In this document: positions 51,226 to 61,617 of the stretch, one piece after another
Position numbering within the stretch: position 1 is the first letter of the stretch
How the letters are laid out: each line of letters opens with the position of its first letter
Source of the DNA: Treponema sp.
GTDB taxonomy: Bacteria; Spirochaetota; Spirochaetia; Treponematales; Breznakiellaceae
Length of the DNA stretch: 64,000 nt
Direction: 5' to 3'
NCBI GenBank assembly: GCA_009777535.1
Contig: WRLP01000002.1
Span: 62,001 to 126,000, forward strand
The notes under the pieces: model-generated
What the model saw: the letters and a program-made list of their open reading frames with translations, nothing else
Databases searched by the model: none
What the model was told of the DNA's origin: nothing
Position numbers and translations under genes: made by a program

Positions 51226-53988
51226 TCAATCAAAAAGTGATAGCGTGGGGTTTTCTTTCGGTTTAGACCTGTTTGTTTTAACCTGGTTTTTTACAGGAAT
51301 AATGGGAGCCAGGTCTGCAGCCGTTATTTTCTTTTTCCATTCGCCAAGCAGTTTAAGCGCTTCCAGCGGTGTCATTAAATCCAGATCAAATGATTGCAAT
51401 AGCCGCAGAAATTCTGCGGACAGCCGTGTATTATTATCATTTCGCAATACATTTCCGTTAACCTGTTCGCCAAATTGGTTAACTGTATCCGTATCACCGG
51501 AAGCTGGCAGGTTTTCGCCAATGCCGCTATCCTTTTCTTTCAACTGTCTCATTAGTTGAGCCGCTCTGCCCAGCACATGCTCCGACAAGCCTGCCAGCCG
51601 CGCAACATGAATCCCGTAAGATTCCTCCGTCGGGCCATCACGCAGTTTTCTCAGGAAAATAATCTTTCCATCTTGTTCAAGAACTTCCATCGAGCGGTTT
51701 ACAATGCGCTGGTGTGATAACAGCGAAAGTTCATGGTAATGGGTGGCAAACAGTGTGCGGCATTTTACCATGTTAAGTAATTCCTCGCTTACTGCCCAAG
51801 CGATTGAAAGGCCGTCGTTTGTACCTGTCCCCCGCCCTACTTCGTCCATAATAACAAGGCTCTTTTCGGTAGCCGTATTCAGTATGTATGCAGTTTCATT
51901 CATTTCTACCAGAAAAGTTGATTCACCCCGTGCAAGATTGTCGCTGGCTCCAACCCTGCAGTATATTCTGTCGCAGATGCCTATCCTGGCCTCTCTGGCC
52001 GGCACAAAACTGCCCATTTGAGCCATAAGGGTAATAAGGGCCGCCGAGCGCAGATAGGTGGATTTACCTGCCATATTGGGGCCTGTAATAAGCACAAAAG
52101 AAAATTTATTACCCGGAGGATCTCCTGTATTCATTAGAATATCATTGGGAATATATTCACCGCGGCTTATGTGCGCTTCTACAACCGGATGCCGTCCCTC
52201 ATAAATTTCCAAAATATTGCTCTCATCTAACATAGGTCTAATCCAGCCTCTAATTGCCGCAGCTTTTGCCAGAGACTGGGCGGTATCAAGTTCCGCGATG
52301 CGGTGCGCGGCACAGGCGAGTTCAGAAAGTACAGATTTTGCTTCCTGTCGGATTTCCAGAAATATTTTTCTTTCAAGTTCAACAATCTTTTCCGAAGCGC
52401 CATTAATATCCGATTCCAGCTCTGCAAGCCTGTTGCTTGTAAACCTTTCTCCCCCGACAATTCCCTGCCGTCTTATAAAATGAGAGGGAACTTTTTCAAG
52501 ATGCGCTTTTGTAACCTCAAAAAAATAACCGATAAGCCTGTTGTAGCGTATCTTTAAGCTGGAAATACCAGTGGCAATCCTTTCAGTTTCAAGATACTCT
52601 TCGAGCAGCTGTCTTCCGGAATTTTTCAGTAATTTTAGCTGGTCAAGGTCGGGACTGTAACCATCTTTAATCAGATTACCCTCACTAAGCAAAATTGAAG
52701 GCTCTTCGCTTATGCTCTTTTCCAGTAACTTTCCAATCTCAATTAGTTTTTCAAAACCATCGGTTGAATTCTCTTCTGTTTCTGATTTATCTCCATCTTC
52801 GTTTTCTTCATGAAGGCGCAGCTCCTTTGTTAATTCCGACACTTCAAAAAAAATATCAAGTGCGTTTTTAATAGCCAGCATATCTCTGCCGTGAGCTTTA
52901 TCCATAGCCAGCCTGGAAGAAAGGCGCTCAAGATCCGGAGTTTTTCCCAATGAATCACGCAAACGGCTTAACAACCCCTGATCACGGAACAAGGCTTCCA
53001 CTAAATTCAAACGAGCCTCGATTTTATTAATATTTCTAAGCGGATGAAGCATGCGTCTTTTAAGAAGACGTAACCCCATCGCACATCTGGTTTCATTCAT
53101 TACTTCCAGTAATGAAAAACGTGTATCTCCGTCCCTAATATTACGTAACAGTTCAAGATTTCGCTGACTGGATTCGTCGATTCCGACAAAATCATTGTCA
53201 TTGTAAATATTAATGGTTCTTATATGCGGAATAACGGCTTTTGCTGTAGTATCAAGATAATCAAGCAGTGCTCCGGCGGATATTATCACCGGATTCCCCT
53301 CTTCAAGACCAAAACTTTTCAGGTTTGCAAGGCGAAATTGTTTTATAAGTCTCTTCTCTGCAGCTTGAGGGTCAAATAGCCAGTCTGCCCAGCGGTTCAG
53401 AACCAGTCCGCTGCGTTCATGTATCGCTGAGGCAATATCCGGATATTCTTCCAGAATGGATTCCTGTATCAGCATCTCGCGAATTTGCAGGCGCTCAAGT
53501 TCCTGCCTCAGCATTTCGGAAGAATCCCGCAGTGGGAAGAATGTTGCGAAAAATTCGCCTGTTGAAAGATCGATATATGAAAATGAAAGAGTATTCTGTG
53601 CGGCAGACAGGCAAGCCAGATAATTAGCACTTCCCTTATCAAGAAAATCTTCATCGACTGTTGTACCGGGAGTAATTATTTCCACTACCTGGCGTTCAAT
53701 TATTTTTTGTCCCTTGCTTGGCTGGGTAAGCTGTTCGCAAATCGCGATTTTTTTTCCAAGTTTAAGCAGTCTGGCAATATAAACCCTGGCTGCATGATAG
53801 GGAACTCCGCACATGGGAAGGCCGTTACGGCTGGTGAGTGTAAGGTTTAGAAGGGAAGATACCTCCAGTGCGTCATCGGCGAACATTTCATAGAAGTCGC
53901 CCAGTCTGAAAAAAAGTATGTTCCCCTTTTGCTCTTTCTTTATACGCCGGTACTGATCAAGCATGGGGCTTGTCTGAGCAGCGCTCAT
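51226..53988 (-). CDS. mutS: DNA mismatch repair protein MutS
   Basis: MutS recognises mismatches and starts repair. The 920-residue protein begins 'PMLDQYRRIKKEQKGNILFFRLGDFYEMF', containing the mismatch-reading Phe-x-Glu region (FxE as 'FYEMF'). The clamp and lever domains follow, then the ATPase with Walker A '[12 protein letters not shown]' (near residue 635), 'VMDEVGRGTGTNDGLSIAWAV', and 'LFATHYHELSLL'. The C-terminal tail of about 100 residues ('GIGENLPASGDTDTVNQF') is poorly conserved. It starts 3 bases after the skp stop, forming the end of the tamB-bamA-skp-mutS operon. Confidence 0.96.
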   Translation of the reverse strand: MSAAQTSPMLDQYRRIKKEQKGNILFFRLGDFYEMFADDALEVSSLLNLTLTSRNGLPMCGVPYHAARVYIARLLKLGKKIAICEQLTQPSKGQKIIERQVVEIITPGTTVDEDFLDKGSANYLACLSAAQNTLSFSYIDLSTGEFFATFFPLRDSSEMLRQELERLQIREMLIQESILEEYPDIASAIHERSGLVLNRWADWLFDPQAAEKRLIKQFRLANLKSFGLEEGNPVIISAGALLDYLDTTAKAVIPHIRTINIYNDNDFVGIDESSQRNLELLRNIRDGDTRFSLLEVMNETRCAMGLRLLKRRMLHPLRNINKIEARLNLVEALFRDQGLLSRLRDSLGKTPDLERLSSRLAMDKAHGRDMLAIKNALDIFFEVSELTKELRLHEENEDGDKSETEENSTDGFEKLIEIGKLLEKSISEEPSILLSEGNLIKDGYSPDLDQLKLLKNSGRQLLEEYLETERIATGISSLKIRYNRLIGYFFEVTKAHLEKVPSHFIRRQGIVGGERFTSNRLAELESDINGASEKIVELERKIFLEIRQEAKSVLSELACAAHRIAELDTAQSLAKAAAIRGWIRPMLDESNILEIYEGRHPVVEAHISRGEYIPNDILMNTGDPPGNKFSFVLITGPNMAGKSTYLRSAALITLMAQMGSFVPAREARIGICDRIYCRVGASDNLARGESTFLVEMNETAYILNTATEKSLVIMDEVGRGTGTNDGLSIAWAVSEELLNMVKCRTLFATHYHELSLLSHQRIVNRSMEVLEQDGKIIFLRKLRDGPTEESYGIHVARLAGLSEHVLGRAAQLMRQLKEKDSGIGENLPASGDTDTVNQFGEQVNGNVLRNDNNTRLSAEFLRLLQSFDLDLMTPLEALKLLGEWKKKITAADLAPIIPVKNQVKTNRSKPKENPTLSLFD

Positions 53989-53991
53989 GGT

Positions 53992-54513
53992 TCACCGTCT
54001 GGCTTTATCCAGCAGATTTTGTATTAACTTGTCGGTAATGTCTACAGTTGGACTGTACCACAAGATACCGGTGTTTTCCTTTAGATTCAGCACCATACTG
54101 TATCCTTCACTTTCGGCTATATAGCGTATCTCGTCGTAGACCTGATCCAGAAATGCTCCGGATTGTGAAAGTCTACGTCTTTGATCCTCAAGTTCCGCCG
54201 TTCTTGTATTGTAATAATCTTTTAAGAATTCAGAACGACGGTATATTTCACTTTCCAGCCGCAGGGACTCGCTCTGATCCCCGCGCATAGCCGCATCTAT
54301 CTGCCTTGTTTTTATATCCTGGATCTCCCTTGTCATCCGGTCAATATCCGCCTGTACCCTGGCGCTGCGTTCCTCAAATTCCCGTACAGCCCGGGACTCC
54401 CTGAAAAAAGCGGTGTAAACCTTCGGCAGATCCACCACCGCAAAACGTGTTAACTGTTGGGCAGGAAGAGAGCAGGCACTCGCCAACAGAATAAATATAA
54501 TCCGTTTTATCAT
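53992..54513 (-). CDS. skp: Periplasmic chaperone of the Skp/OmpH family
   Basis: Skp-type chaperones hold outer-membrane proteins on their way to BamA. Using the ATG at 54513, nine bases after the bamA stop and preceded by GGGG, the protein is about 173 residues with a signal peptide ('FILLASACSLPAQ'). A long, charged coiled coil ('ESRAVREFEERSARVQADID' onwards) gives the tentacle-like arms, and 'LDQVYDEIRYIAESEGYSMVLN' precedes the end. The longer ORF start at 54606 lies inside bamA and is not used. Cys in 'ASACS' is not followed by a clear lipobox context. Its place after bamA is as in T. pallidum (recalled). Confidence 0.88.
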   Translation of the reverse strand: MIKRIIFILLASACSLPAQQLTRFAVVDLPKVYTAFFRESRAVREFEERSARVQADIDRMTREIQDIKTRQIDAAMRGDQSESLRLESEIYRRSEFLKDYYNTRTAELEDQRRRLSQSGAFLDQVYDEIRYIAESEGYSMVLNLKENTGILWYSPTVDITDKLIQNLLDKARR

Positions 54514-54521
54514 AACTACCC

Positions 54522-57053
54522 CTAATACGACAGAACAAATGAAATAACCGGATCCATACCCATAGCCGGATTGGAAGAATCGCCCCCCAGCATGCCGGGT
54601 TCCCACTTTAACTCGCCGTCTTGAACAGTGAAACGTTTTGCCAGGCTGAAACGGAAAGGAAACTGCGGCAGGGTAAAACGAATGCCAAAACCGTAACTAA
54701 AACGCATATTTTCTATGGTGAAGTTGCGTTCATCTTCGTTGTTTATTCCAAAGTAATAACCCTGAGTGGTTTCTTTTCCTGCGGCATCAAAGAACAGATC
54801 GAAGGCTAAAATGCCGTATACAAGGGGAAATCGGAGTTCCACCCAGTTTTCCCAGAGTAAAAGGCCTTTATCCCTGTATTCAATGCTCCACCCCCTGCCT
54901 GTAAACATCCCATCAACAGAAAGTTTGCTTACATCTTCAATTGAAGGTGTAAGGGAATCCATGTCACGCCCAGGCTGCTTAAAGATAAAAGAAAGGCCTG
55001 AATGGACTGCAAACACACCCTTAAAACTCCATCTTTCGGTAACCGGTAAATTAAAAAGCGTATAAAAATATTCAGCCTTTGTGTCGCTGCGCATATAATG
55101 CTCTCTCTCCTCATCGAGAACACCGTAAAAACCCAAACGTTCCGACAGATAGTAGCCGCTTGAGGGATCATAGAATATATCTCTTTGATCCAGAGAACCT
55201 CCTGTCCAAACAGAATTCTTGGGCGTCCAGGAATTGTTTCCTGCCCTTAAAGCCGGGTCAAACGGCCTGTATAAATCGGCATCATAAGAGTTCCGGATTA
55301 AGCCTGTGCGGACTCCCCCATTCCATGTTACATTCCCAAGGAAAGTTGACCACCGGTATCCGGTTGAAAAACCGAGCGATAAGTATAACTGTTCATAATC
55401 CATCAAATAGTCTCTGGGCGGGAGCTTGTTATAGTATACGTATTCATCATAATTATAAAAACCATCAGGATACGCATACGGTTCATCGCCATTAAAAATG
55501 CTTGATGTATTGCCCATGGCTGCAAGGCGTTTTGCGTAATTAATCGAGAAATCAACCCCGCCGGAGAGTGGAAGACCGAATATCCAGCGGTGCAAATAAT
55601 TTATGGAAAAACTGGTTGTGTCTACAATGGAAGAATTCAACTCTGCGCCCAACTGGTTCCCTGTTCCAAATACATTGCGGTCATTCCATTTAATAAGTCC
55701 CGATATGGGAAATGTTTCAGGATCGGCGCTGCCGGAAAAAGTAAGTCCAAATTGTAAATCTGTGGTTGGCTGTTCCTCGACAGTAAAAATCAGATCCATA
55801 AGGCTGTCGGTACTCCCCTGCGGAGTATCGGGCAGTACCATGGAAAAGAACTGAAGATTGTATAAATTGCGAAGTGCATCCATGACTTTTGCTTTGGAAA
55901 AAACATCCCCGGGTTCCAAAGGAATTTCTTTTAAGATAACATCAGTCCTGGTTTTTACATTCCCCCTGACAATGATATTTTCTATGTGGGCTCTCCCGCG
56001 TTCAACAATATCAATGTGGTATGAAAGTATGTTGTTGTAGGTATCCTTGTTTTCTTCCCTTCCGATTGTATTGAATATATATCCGTTTTCATAATACAGA
56101 TCTGCTATTCTCTGAAAATCACTTTCCAGTCTGCGCTCGCTTACGGTATCGCCAATTTTCGATGTTACGAGCTTTTGGAGCTGTTCTGTGGTAAAAATTC
56201 TGTTTCCCTCGAATGTCATTCCGCCGAATGTATACATTCTTCCTTCAAAAATTCTGAAAGTAAGGATCAGATTATTGTTTCCCTTGGCGTCTCTTTCAAT
56301 ATCGCGAACAACATCAAGAACCATCGCGTCTACATAGCCGCGATCCCTGTAGTACCTGGTAATTGATTCACGGTCTGCCAGTAGTTTTGCTTCCTGGAAA
56401 GCTCCGTCATTTATAAGGGTTTTCGCTTTTAATGAAAGCTGTCCCCTCAGCGCTCTTGCGGAAAAAACAGAATTGCCTTCAAACCTGAAATCCCTGATTG
56501 AAATTTTTTCGCCCTCTGTAATGTAAAAAATAACAATCATGGAGGCGTCGCCGGCGCGTTGTGTCTCGGAACGCACCTGAATGTCGGGGTAACCTTTTTC
56601 CAGGTATTTGTTGATGATCGCCTGTTCATCTGCGCGTATTTTTGCCTGGTTAATAACATCACTTACCCTGATGCTTATTGTATCCAGCAGCTCGTTGCGG
56701 CGTAATCCGGAATTGCCGGTAAAATTGATACGGCTTACGATTGGACGTTCAACTACGGTAAACCTTATTATAACTTCATCACCGGCGGCGTCGGCGCGCA
56801 GGGCGCTTGGTTCCAGCCGTTCAAAATATTCAAGAGCATAAAGCTTTCCCTGAATTTCCCAGAATATATAATCATCGAAAATACGGCCCTTGTAGGGGTT
56901 TATCAGGGCTTCCAGTTCAGAGGCTCTGACATTCCGCAGCCCGGTAAAGACAATATCCTTAATTGGTTTGCCCTGATACCAATCATCCTGTTGCTGTGAA
57001 AAAGCCACCGCAGTTGTTACAATGAGAAGAAAAACCAGTATCCTGAAACGCAT
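54522..57053 (-). CDS. bamA: Outer membrane protein assembly factor BamA
   Basis: BamA inserts beta-barrel proteins into the outer membrane. The 843-residue protein has a signal peptide (to 'AVAFSQ'), then five POTRA domains (about 25-440, with repeats of the type 'IKDIVFTGLRNVRASELEAL' and 'IRDFRFEGNSVFSARALRG'), and a C-terminal beta-barrel (about 440-843) ending 'MGMDPVISFVLSY', with the aromatic last residue needed for outer-membrane insertion. The barrel motif 'VWTGGSLDQRDIFYDPSSGYYLS' corresponds to the conserved surface/strand region of the family. It is the homologue of treponemal Tp92 (TP0326) by order and design (recalled). It begins eight bases after the tamB stop. Confidence 0.95.
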   Translation of the reverse strand: MRFRILVFLLIVTTAVAFSQQQDDWYQGKPIKDIVFTGLRNVRASELEALINPYKGRIFDDYIFWEIQGKLYALEYFERLEPSALRADAAGDEVIIRFTVVERPIVSRINFTGNSGLRRNELLDTISIRVSDVINQAKIRADEQAIINKYLEKGYPDIQVRSETQRAGDASMIVIFYITEGEKISIRDFRFEGNSVFSARALRGQLSLKAKTLINDGAFQEAKLLADRESITRYYRDRGYVDAMVLDVVRDIERDAKGNNNLILTFRIFEGRMYTFGGMTFEGNRIFTTEQLQKLVTSKIGDTVSERRLESDFQRIADLYYENGYIFNTIGREENKDTYNNILSYHIDIVERGRAHIENIIVRGNVKTRTDVILKEIPLEPGDVFSKAKVMDALRNLYNLQFFSMVLPDTPQGSTDSLMDLIFTVEEQPTTDLQFGLTFSGSADPETFPISGLIKWNDRNVFGTGNQLGAELNSSIVDTTSFSINYLHRWIFGLPLSGGVDFSINYAKRLAAMGNTSSIFNGDEPYAYPDGFYNYDEYVYYNKLPPRDYLMDYEQLYLSLGFSTGYRWSTFLGNVTWNGGVRTGLIRNSYDADLYRPFDPALRAGNNSWTPKNSVWTGGSLDQRDIFYDPSSGYYLSERLGFYGVLDEEREHYMRSDTKAEYFYTLFNLPVTERWSFKGVFAVHSGLSFIFKQPGRDMDSLTPSIEDVSKLSVDGMFTGRGWSIEYRDKGLLLWENWVELRFPLVYGILAFDLFFDAAGKETTQGYYFGINNEDERNFTIENMRFSYGFGIRFTLPQFPFRFSLAKRFTVQDGELKWEPGMLGGDSSNPAMGMDPVISFVLSY

Positions 57054-57061
57054 TAAATCTC

Positions 57062-60000
57062 CTAAAATGTCCAGTTTTTGCTTAAAGTAATTGAATTATC
57101 GTTTACCCACCAGTTCTCAGGATGGGCGGGAATAAAATCCCAGCGAATACTGAAAAAGGGACTCTGCAATTCAACCCCGATATCCGGCTCAAACCGCAAG
57201 CCGCCCATGTTCAACTGATTCTCGTCATAACGCATGGAAAGCATTCCCTGTATGAACATATCGGCGCCAATGTACTTGCCGCCAAAAACAGTTGTGTTAT
57301 TAAAATAGTTACCTACCCTGCTGTTCCTGTCAATCGGGTTCTGCATGGCGGCGTTCAAAAAGGCGTTTTGTAAAACCTGGGTTCTAACACTGAACATATC
57401 CAGATTCAGGAAATTTCTTATTTGCCTCTCCACCCGCCTTACAACCACAAATTGTGCCAGCAAATCAGCGGTGGAAGTCAGAAAAGCCCTTTGCATTGCA
57501 TCAGAAGCTTCGTTGTCGGGGTTGCCAATAAGGTTTTGCCCCAATAATGCGAAAATTTCTACCTGAGACAGGCTTGGAGCGGATTCAAAGCGCGGAACGA
57601 AACTCAGCAGAGGCTCATTATCAACTATCAATGAGATTCTGACAGGCCCTTCATCAGTACGGTCGCGTACTTCTGCCCTGGTTGTAAGACGGGGATTAAA
57701 CCGCTGTTCATTTTCCCTAAAAACAAGATTCCCGCTTCGGATATAAAAACTGCGCTCAAAATAAAACAATTCGCCCGAGCGGATTCTTACATCGCTGTTA
57801 ATCGAATATGTCCCTGCCTGAGAATCCGCCGAAACATGCAGAATCGTTCCTATATCGGCATTGGCTCTGAGAATCGGAAATCTTGTATCAGGCCAGATGA
57901 ACTCGACAGCCGGTCCGCTTGTAATCTGCATATTTACAACAAATGGAATTTTGGTTCCGGAAAACGGCGATCCGTCATTTATTATCATTCCGGTTTCTTC
58001 GGCAATAATTCCCATTTCGGCGTTATTTGCCAATAAATCCCCGGAAATATCAAAAGCCAAATTATCCATTGCGACTATAAGTTTACCGGCTGCATCACCA
58101 TGTACGGCAAATCTGGTAATATCAAACCCAAAAGGTATTGGGCTTTCCCTTGGAACTGAAATCTCGATGCTGAAAATATTTGGTATCCATCGGTCAAAAC
58201 GGAACCATGCGGAAGCCGTACCCGCACCCCTGCCGACTGTTGCCTGTACCGGGCCGAAATTCATCTCATTGCCCTCGATATATACATTGAAGGGTACGGG
58301 CCTGATATCCTGGGTAACAAACAAAGGTATTTTGATACGAGCGCTGTTGATTCTGGCGCTGCCGAAGAATTCCGGATCTCCCAGCGGCCCCCTGATACTG
58401 ACCTGGGCATTGCCATAACCGCCGCCGAGGGCAAAACCTTTTACAGGCGGGATTAGCGCCCACATGCCTCCCAGATCGACATAGATATCAGGGCAATGCA
58501 CATCAATAAAATTGTCCTTTATGCTTCCAATGGCACTGCCCCGCACCGGTGAGGGCCCGGCAACAGCCGCATAAATATTTCCATCCCTGTCGAGCTGAAG
58601 ACGGAGCATATCCTTTGGACCTCCGGAAACAGAAAACGCCCCATAATTATTCGAAAATAAAATATCAAAGGGTTCATCGGAAACTATATCTGCGTATTGG
58701 AAACTTTCGACATGAATAACACCATCGACAGAATTCAGAATATGCCTGATATCCACCCATGAATCAACCGGCTTGAATTTGGCGTCCATATTAAGAAGTC
58801 CGTCCAATCCGATTTCTTTTATCCGGCCAAAAATAATAGTGTCGTCAATGAATAAATTCCCGCCGCGGCTTAAACTCAGCAAAGGCATTAGTGTTTTAAT
58901 TCCGGCTGTATCAAGCTGTAAATTCTGGATTGTAAATTCATCTGCGTCAAGTTTTGCCACAGCCGACGCCTGAAAATCAATTTCATTTATTCTTGCATAA
59001 AGTGAGTTAAGGTTAAGAAGTGCAGAAAAATCATCAGGTGAATTCTGCGAGATTCTGAGGACTCCATCAATCCCTGTTTTTCCCATTTTTCCGGTCAGCC
59101 TGTCGAGCCTCATTCCGGTAACCGACATCAAAAGATCAAATTGTCCGTCGTTCCTGCTGCAATCAAGGTAATAATGCTCGTTTCTTTCCGGTCCTTCAGC
59201 TATACCGGCTGTTCCGCTTAATTCAGAAAAATTCCCCGACCAGGAAAAATTAACATTTCCAAATAGAGGACCGATACCGTCGCTATAATGCAGAACAGGA
59301 ATACTAAGACCGCTTTGATCAGCGCTTCCTGAAACCCGTAAATTCCCCAAACCGGCAGGCCCGGCTATATCCCTGATTTCCAAATTATCGACATCAAATG
59401 TCCAGAAATCTTTTGAGTCATAACGAATTGATGCATAAAAGCTTACGTAGGCATTATTATCCCGTATGGGGATCGTTATATTCAGTGCCTCGAAATAACC
59501 CGAATACGCGCCGGTATTCGATGTACTGATAAATGCATGAAGGCCGTGGGAGCCGTGGATGCTTAAAGTGTTGCGATCCAAAAGACGTCCATTCATATAC
59601 CAGAAAATATCATTATAATTTGCAGTAATTGTAAAATCGATATCGGTAGGATTGGAAAAATCTGCGTTTGCGGAATAAGACAATATCCTGCCTTCGTTAA
59701 TAAAACTGCCTTCATTCAGAACAAAAAACTGATCCGTGCCGGAGAGGGAAAAAATACTGCGCGGGCCGTTTTCTCTTGTCTCGAATGCAATTATAAAATT
59801 CGGAGTATTATACATAACATTTTTGAAATCCGTTGTAAAAAAGATCTCGGTTGTTACAGAAGCATTACGCAAATAAGACATTGCATAAGCAGGCATGACT
59901 GATTTTCGCACAAATGGCTGTAAAAAATTAACCATATCCGCAGGAGAAAAAGAATCTATTGACAGGCGGGCTTCCAGCCGCTGCGGTTCATGAGCCATAA

Positions 60001-61507
60001 AAGCTTCCAAACTTATTGTTCCCTGTGTTTCCCTGCCGTATACAGTATTCCAAAAACGTGAAATATTAACAGAAAAGCCCAGTTCTTCTTCTCCGGTTAC
60101 GACGGAAATATTCATAATGTCCATTGTCATCTTTCCCAAAATGACATCCTCGCCGGATATTTTAATTTCACCATCCCGGGTGCTTACTTTAAATTCGGCT
60201 GTAATATTTTCCCGTCCCGTAAGGCTGAAACCATCGAAATTGAATACTCCGTCAGGCGCAACAGGATTGTGTGCGATACTTCCGTCGAATCCTAAACTTC
60301 CGGTAAACAATCTTTCTTCATTTTCCACACCTTGTCGGGTGGCAGGTACAGAAGAGAAACGAAACTCATCAATAACCGTAATGTTTTCATCACCGCTGAC
60401 ACGAATTTCAAATGAATCTCCAGAGCCGCCCGGCCCCCTGCCCGCAATATCAATGTTATAACTCATTACACCGCCGTTGCGCGAAAACGCGGCGCTGCCG
60501 GCTACCCTCTGGTTCAGATGCCGGTTACCCGCCTTCCATCTTCCGGAAAGACTGAACAAGTCAGCCGGCACCATATTAAGGCATTCAAAGCCGGCATCCA
60601 TATTTCCGTTAATAAAACTATAGTTCAGATAACAGTCAAGAGGCGATTCTTCGCGTAACATTCGGATGGCAAGACTCTCTTTGTTCAGAAACAGGCCCAG
60701 GGAAACGGGATTTAGCCTTATAAGGGACTCCTGCTCTGTGCCGGACTGTGTAGAAATATTAATCGTTGCACTGCCCTCTTCCAGATCAGGTGTAAAGAGA
60801 CCGCTTAAACTTACATCAGTACCGGCGCTGATTGGCCTTCTTAACGGGCTCGCCAGTAACAGATCGGTTTTCAGTCTGCTGTTAACTGTAATTCTTCTGT
60901 CATCGGAATGAAGCTCCAAATTAGCGCCGCTTATTTGATACAGAAATATCGAGTCCTGAATATTGAAAGAACCATTAATAATCTGAAAATCCATGCGTGC
61001 GGGTAAATGACTTTTTATTTCCTGGAATAGCTTACTATCTGCATCCGGGCTTTCTTCCCGAACCGGAGAAAAAAGCTCAATAATGTCCCTGTCTTTTTTT
61101 GAATCGAGATTGATCAGGGGACGATCAAGCTGAACCCCCCTTACCGCCGTATTTTTTCTTAAAACAAGATCCAGCAGGGAAAAAGAAATTCGCATCCTGT
61201 ATACAGACAGGGTTGGCTGATTTTCATCGTTTGGCTCCTTCTCCAAAATACGCACATTCCGTATGTCGAAAGAGCCGAAGAGAGAAGGCCGGATCGATGA
61301 ATAGCGTATTTCCCTGCCGATAACGCTTTCCGCCCTGACAACAAGGCCGTCGCGAATGTGCGTCATTCCCCGATGAAGAGCCTGCTGAAGCGGCCTGAAG
61401 GCAAATACCGTCAGAAATACAAGCACGGTAAAAACCGCGATTTGTATAAAAACGGAGCGGGAAAATATCATTTTTCTGCTTTTTTCAGTAAAAAAAGACA
61501 TCGACAT
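57062..61507 (-). CDS. tamB: TamB-like translocation and assembly module protein
   Basis: This is a giant periplasm-spanning protein of 1481 residues with one N-terminal membrane helix (about 18-36, 'IQIAVFTVLVFLTVFAF') and a long series of beta-strand repeats. It ends in the DUF490 region ('IFALLGQNLIGNPDNEASDA', 'GKYIGADMFIQGMLSMRYDE', 'FFSIRWDFIPAHPENWWVND'). TamB proteins assist outer-membrane protein insertion and lipid transport between membranes. Next to bamA and skp, it fits an outer-membrane biogenesis operon. AAGGA lies six bases before the ATG, and an extended -10 promoter (TGTTATAAT) is upstream. Confidence 0.9.
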   Translation of the reverse strand: MSMSFFTEKSRKMIFSRSVFIQIAVFTVLVFLTVFAFRPLQQALHRGMTHIRDGLVVRAESVIGREIRYSSIRPSLFGSFDIRNVRILEKEPNDENQPTLSVYRMRISFSLLDLVLRKNTAVRGVQLDRPLINLDSKKDRDIIELFSPVREESPDADSKLFQEIKSHLPARMDFQIINGSFNIQDSIFLYQISGANLELHSDDRRITVNSRLKTDLLLASPLRRPISAGTDVSLSGLFTPDLEEGSATINISTQSGTEQESLIRLNPVSLGLFLNKESLAIRMLREESPLDCYLNYSFINGNMDAGFECLNMVPADLFSLSGRWKAGNRHLNQRVAGSAAFSRNGGVMSYNIDIAGRGPGGSGDSFEIRVSGDENITVIDEFRFSSVPATRQGVENEERLFTGSLGFDGSIAHNPVAPDGVFNFDGFSLTGRENITAEFKVSTRDGEIKISGEDVILGKMTMDIMNISVVTGEEELGFSVNISRFWNTVYGRETQGTISLEAFMAHEPQRLEARLSIDSFSPADMVNFLQPFVRKSVMPAYAMSYLRNASVTTEIFFTTDFKNVMYNTPNFIIAFETRENGPRSIFSLSGTDQFFVLNEGSFINEGRILSYSANADFSNPTDIDFTITANYNDIFWYMNGRLLDRNTLSIHGSHGLHAFISTSNTGAYSGYFEALNITIPIRDNNAYVSFYASIRYDSKDFWTFDVDNLEIRDIAGPAGLGNLRVSGSADQSGLSIPVLHYSDGIGPLFGNVNFSWSGNFSELSGTAGIAEGPERNEHYYLDCSRNDGQFDLLMSVTGMRLDRLTGKMGKTGIDGVLRISQNSPDDFSALLNLNSLYARINEIDFQASAVAKLDADEFTIQNLQLDTAGIKTLMPLLSLSRGGNLFIDDTIIFGRIKEIGLDGLLNMDAKFKPVDSWVDIRHILNSVDGVIHVESFQYADIVSDEPFDILFSNNYGAFSVSGGPKDMLRLQLDRDGNIYAAVAGPSPVRGSAIGSIKDNFIDVHCPDIYVDLGGMWALIPPVKGFALGGGYGNAQVSIRGPLGDPEFFGSARINSARIKIPLFVTQDIRPVPFNVYIEGNEMNFGPVQATVGRGAGTASAWFRFDRWIPNIFSIEISVPRESPIPFGFDITRFAVHGDAAGKLIVAMDNLAFDISGDLLANNAEMGIIAEETGMIINDGSPFSGTKIPFVVNMQITSGPAVEFIWPDTRFPILRANADIGTILHVSADSQAGTYSINSDVRIRSGELFYFERSFYIRSGNLVFRENEQRFNPRLTTRAEVRDRTDEGPVRISLIVDNEPLLSFVPRFESAPSLSQVEIFALLGQNLIGNPDNEASDAMQRAFLTSTADLLAQFVVVRRVERQIRNFLNLDMFSVRTQVLQNAFLNAAMQNPIDRNSRVGNYFNNTTVFGGKYIGADMFIQGMLSMRYDENQLNMGGLRFEPDIGVELQSPFFSIRWDFIPAHPENWWVNDNSITLSKNWTF

Positions 61508-61530
61508 TCCTTAATTGCACGACTACACCT

Positions 61531-61539
61531 ATTATAACA
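61531..61539 (-). promoter_or_regulatory. Extended -10 promoter of the tamB-bamA-skp-mutS operon
   Basis: On the minus strand TGTTATAAT gives a perfect TATAAT (61531-61536) with an upstream TG. No -35 at the right spacing resembles TTGACA. The start would lie near 61524, some 17 bases before the ATG at 61507, leaving room for the AAGGA site. Confidence 0.6.
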
Positions 61540-61617
61540 TAATTAAACGACAATGGTATCGGAAAAAGCCCATTAAGTTGAAATTATCGGCTATTTCGTG
61601 GTACCTTGTACGGGCCA

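Noticed and set aside
57861-58418. 185-residue plus-strand ORF inside tamB
   Set aside because: It is the antisense frame of a long continuous gene; no SD or motif.
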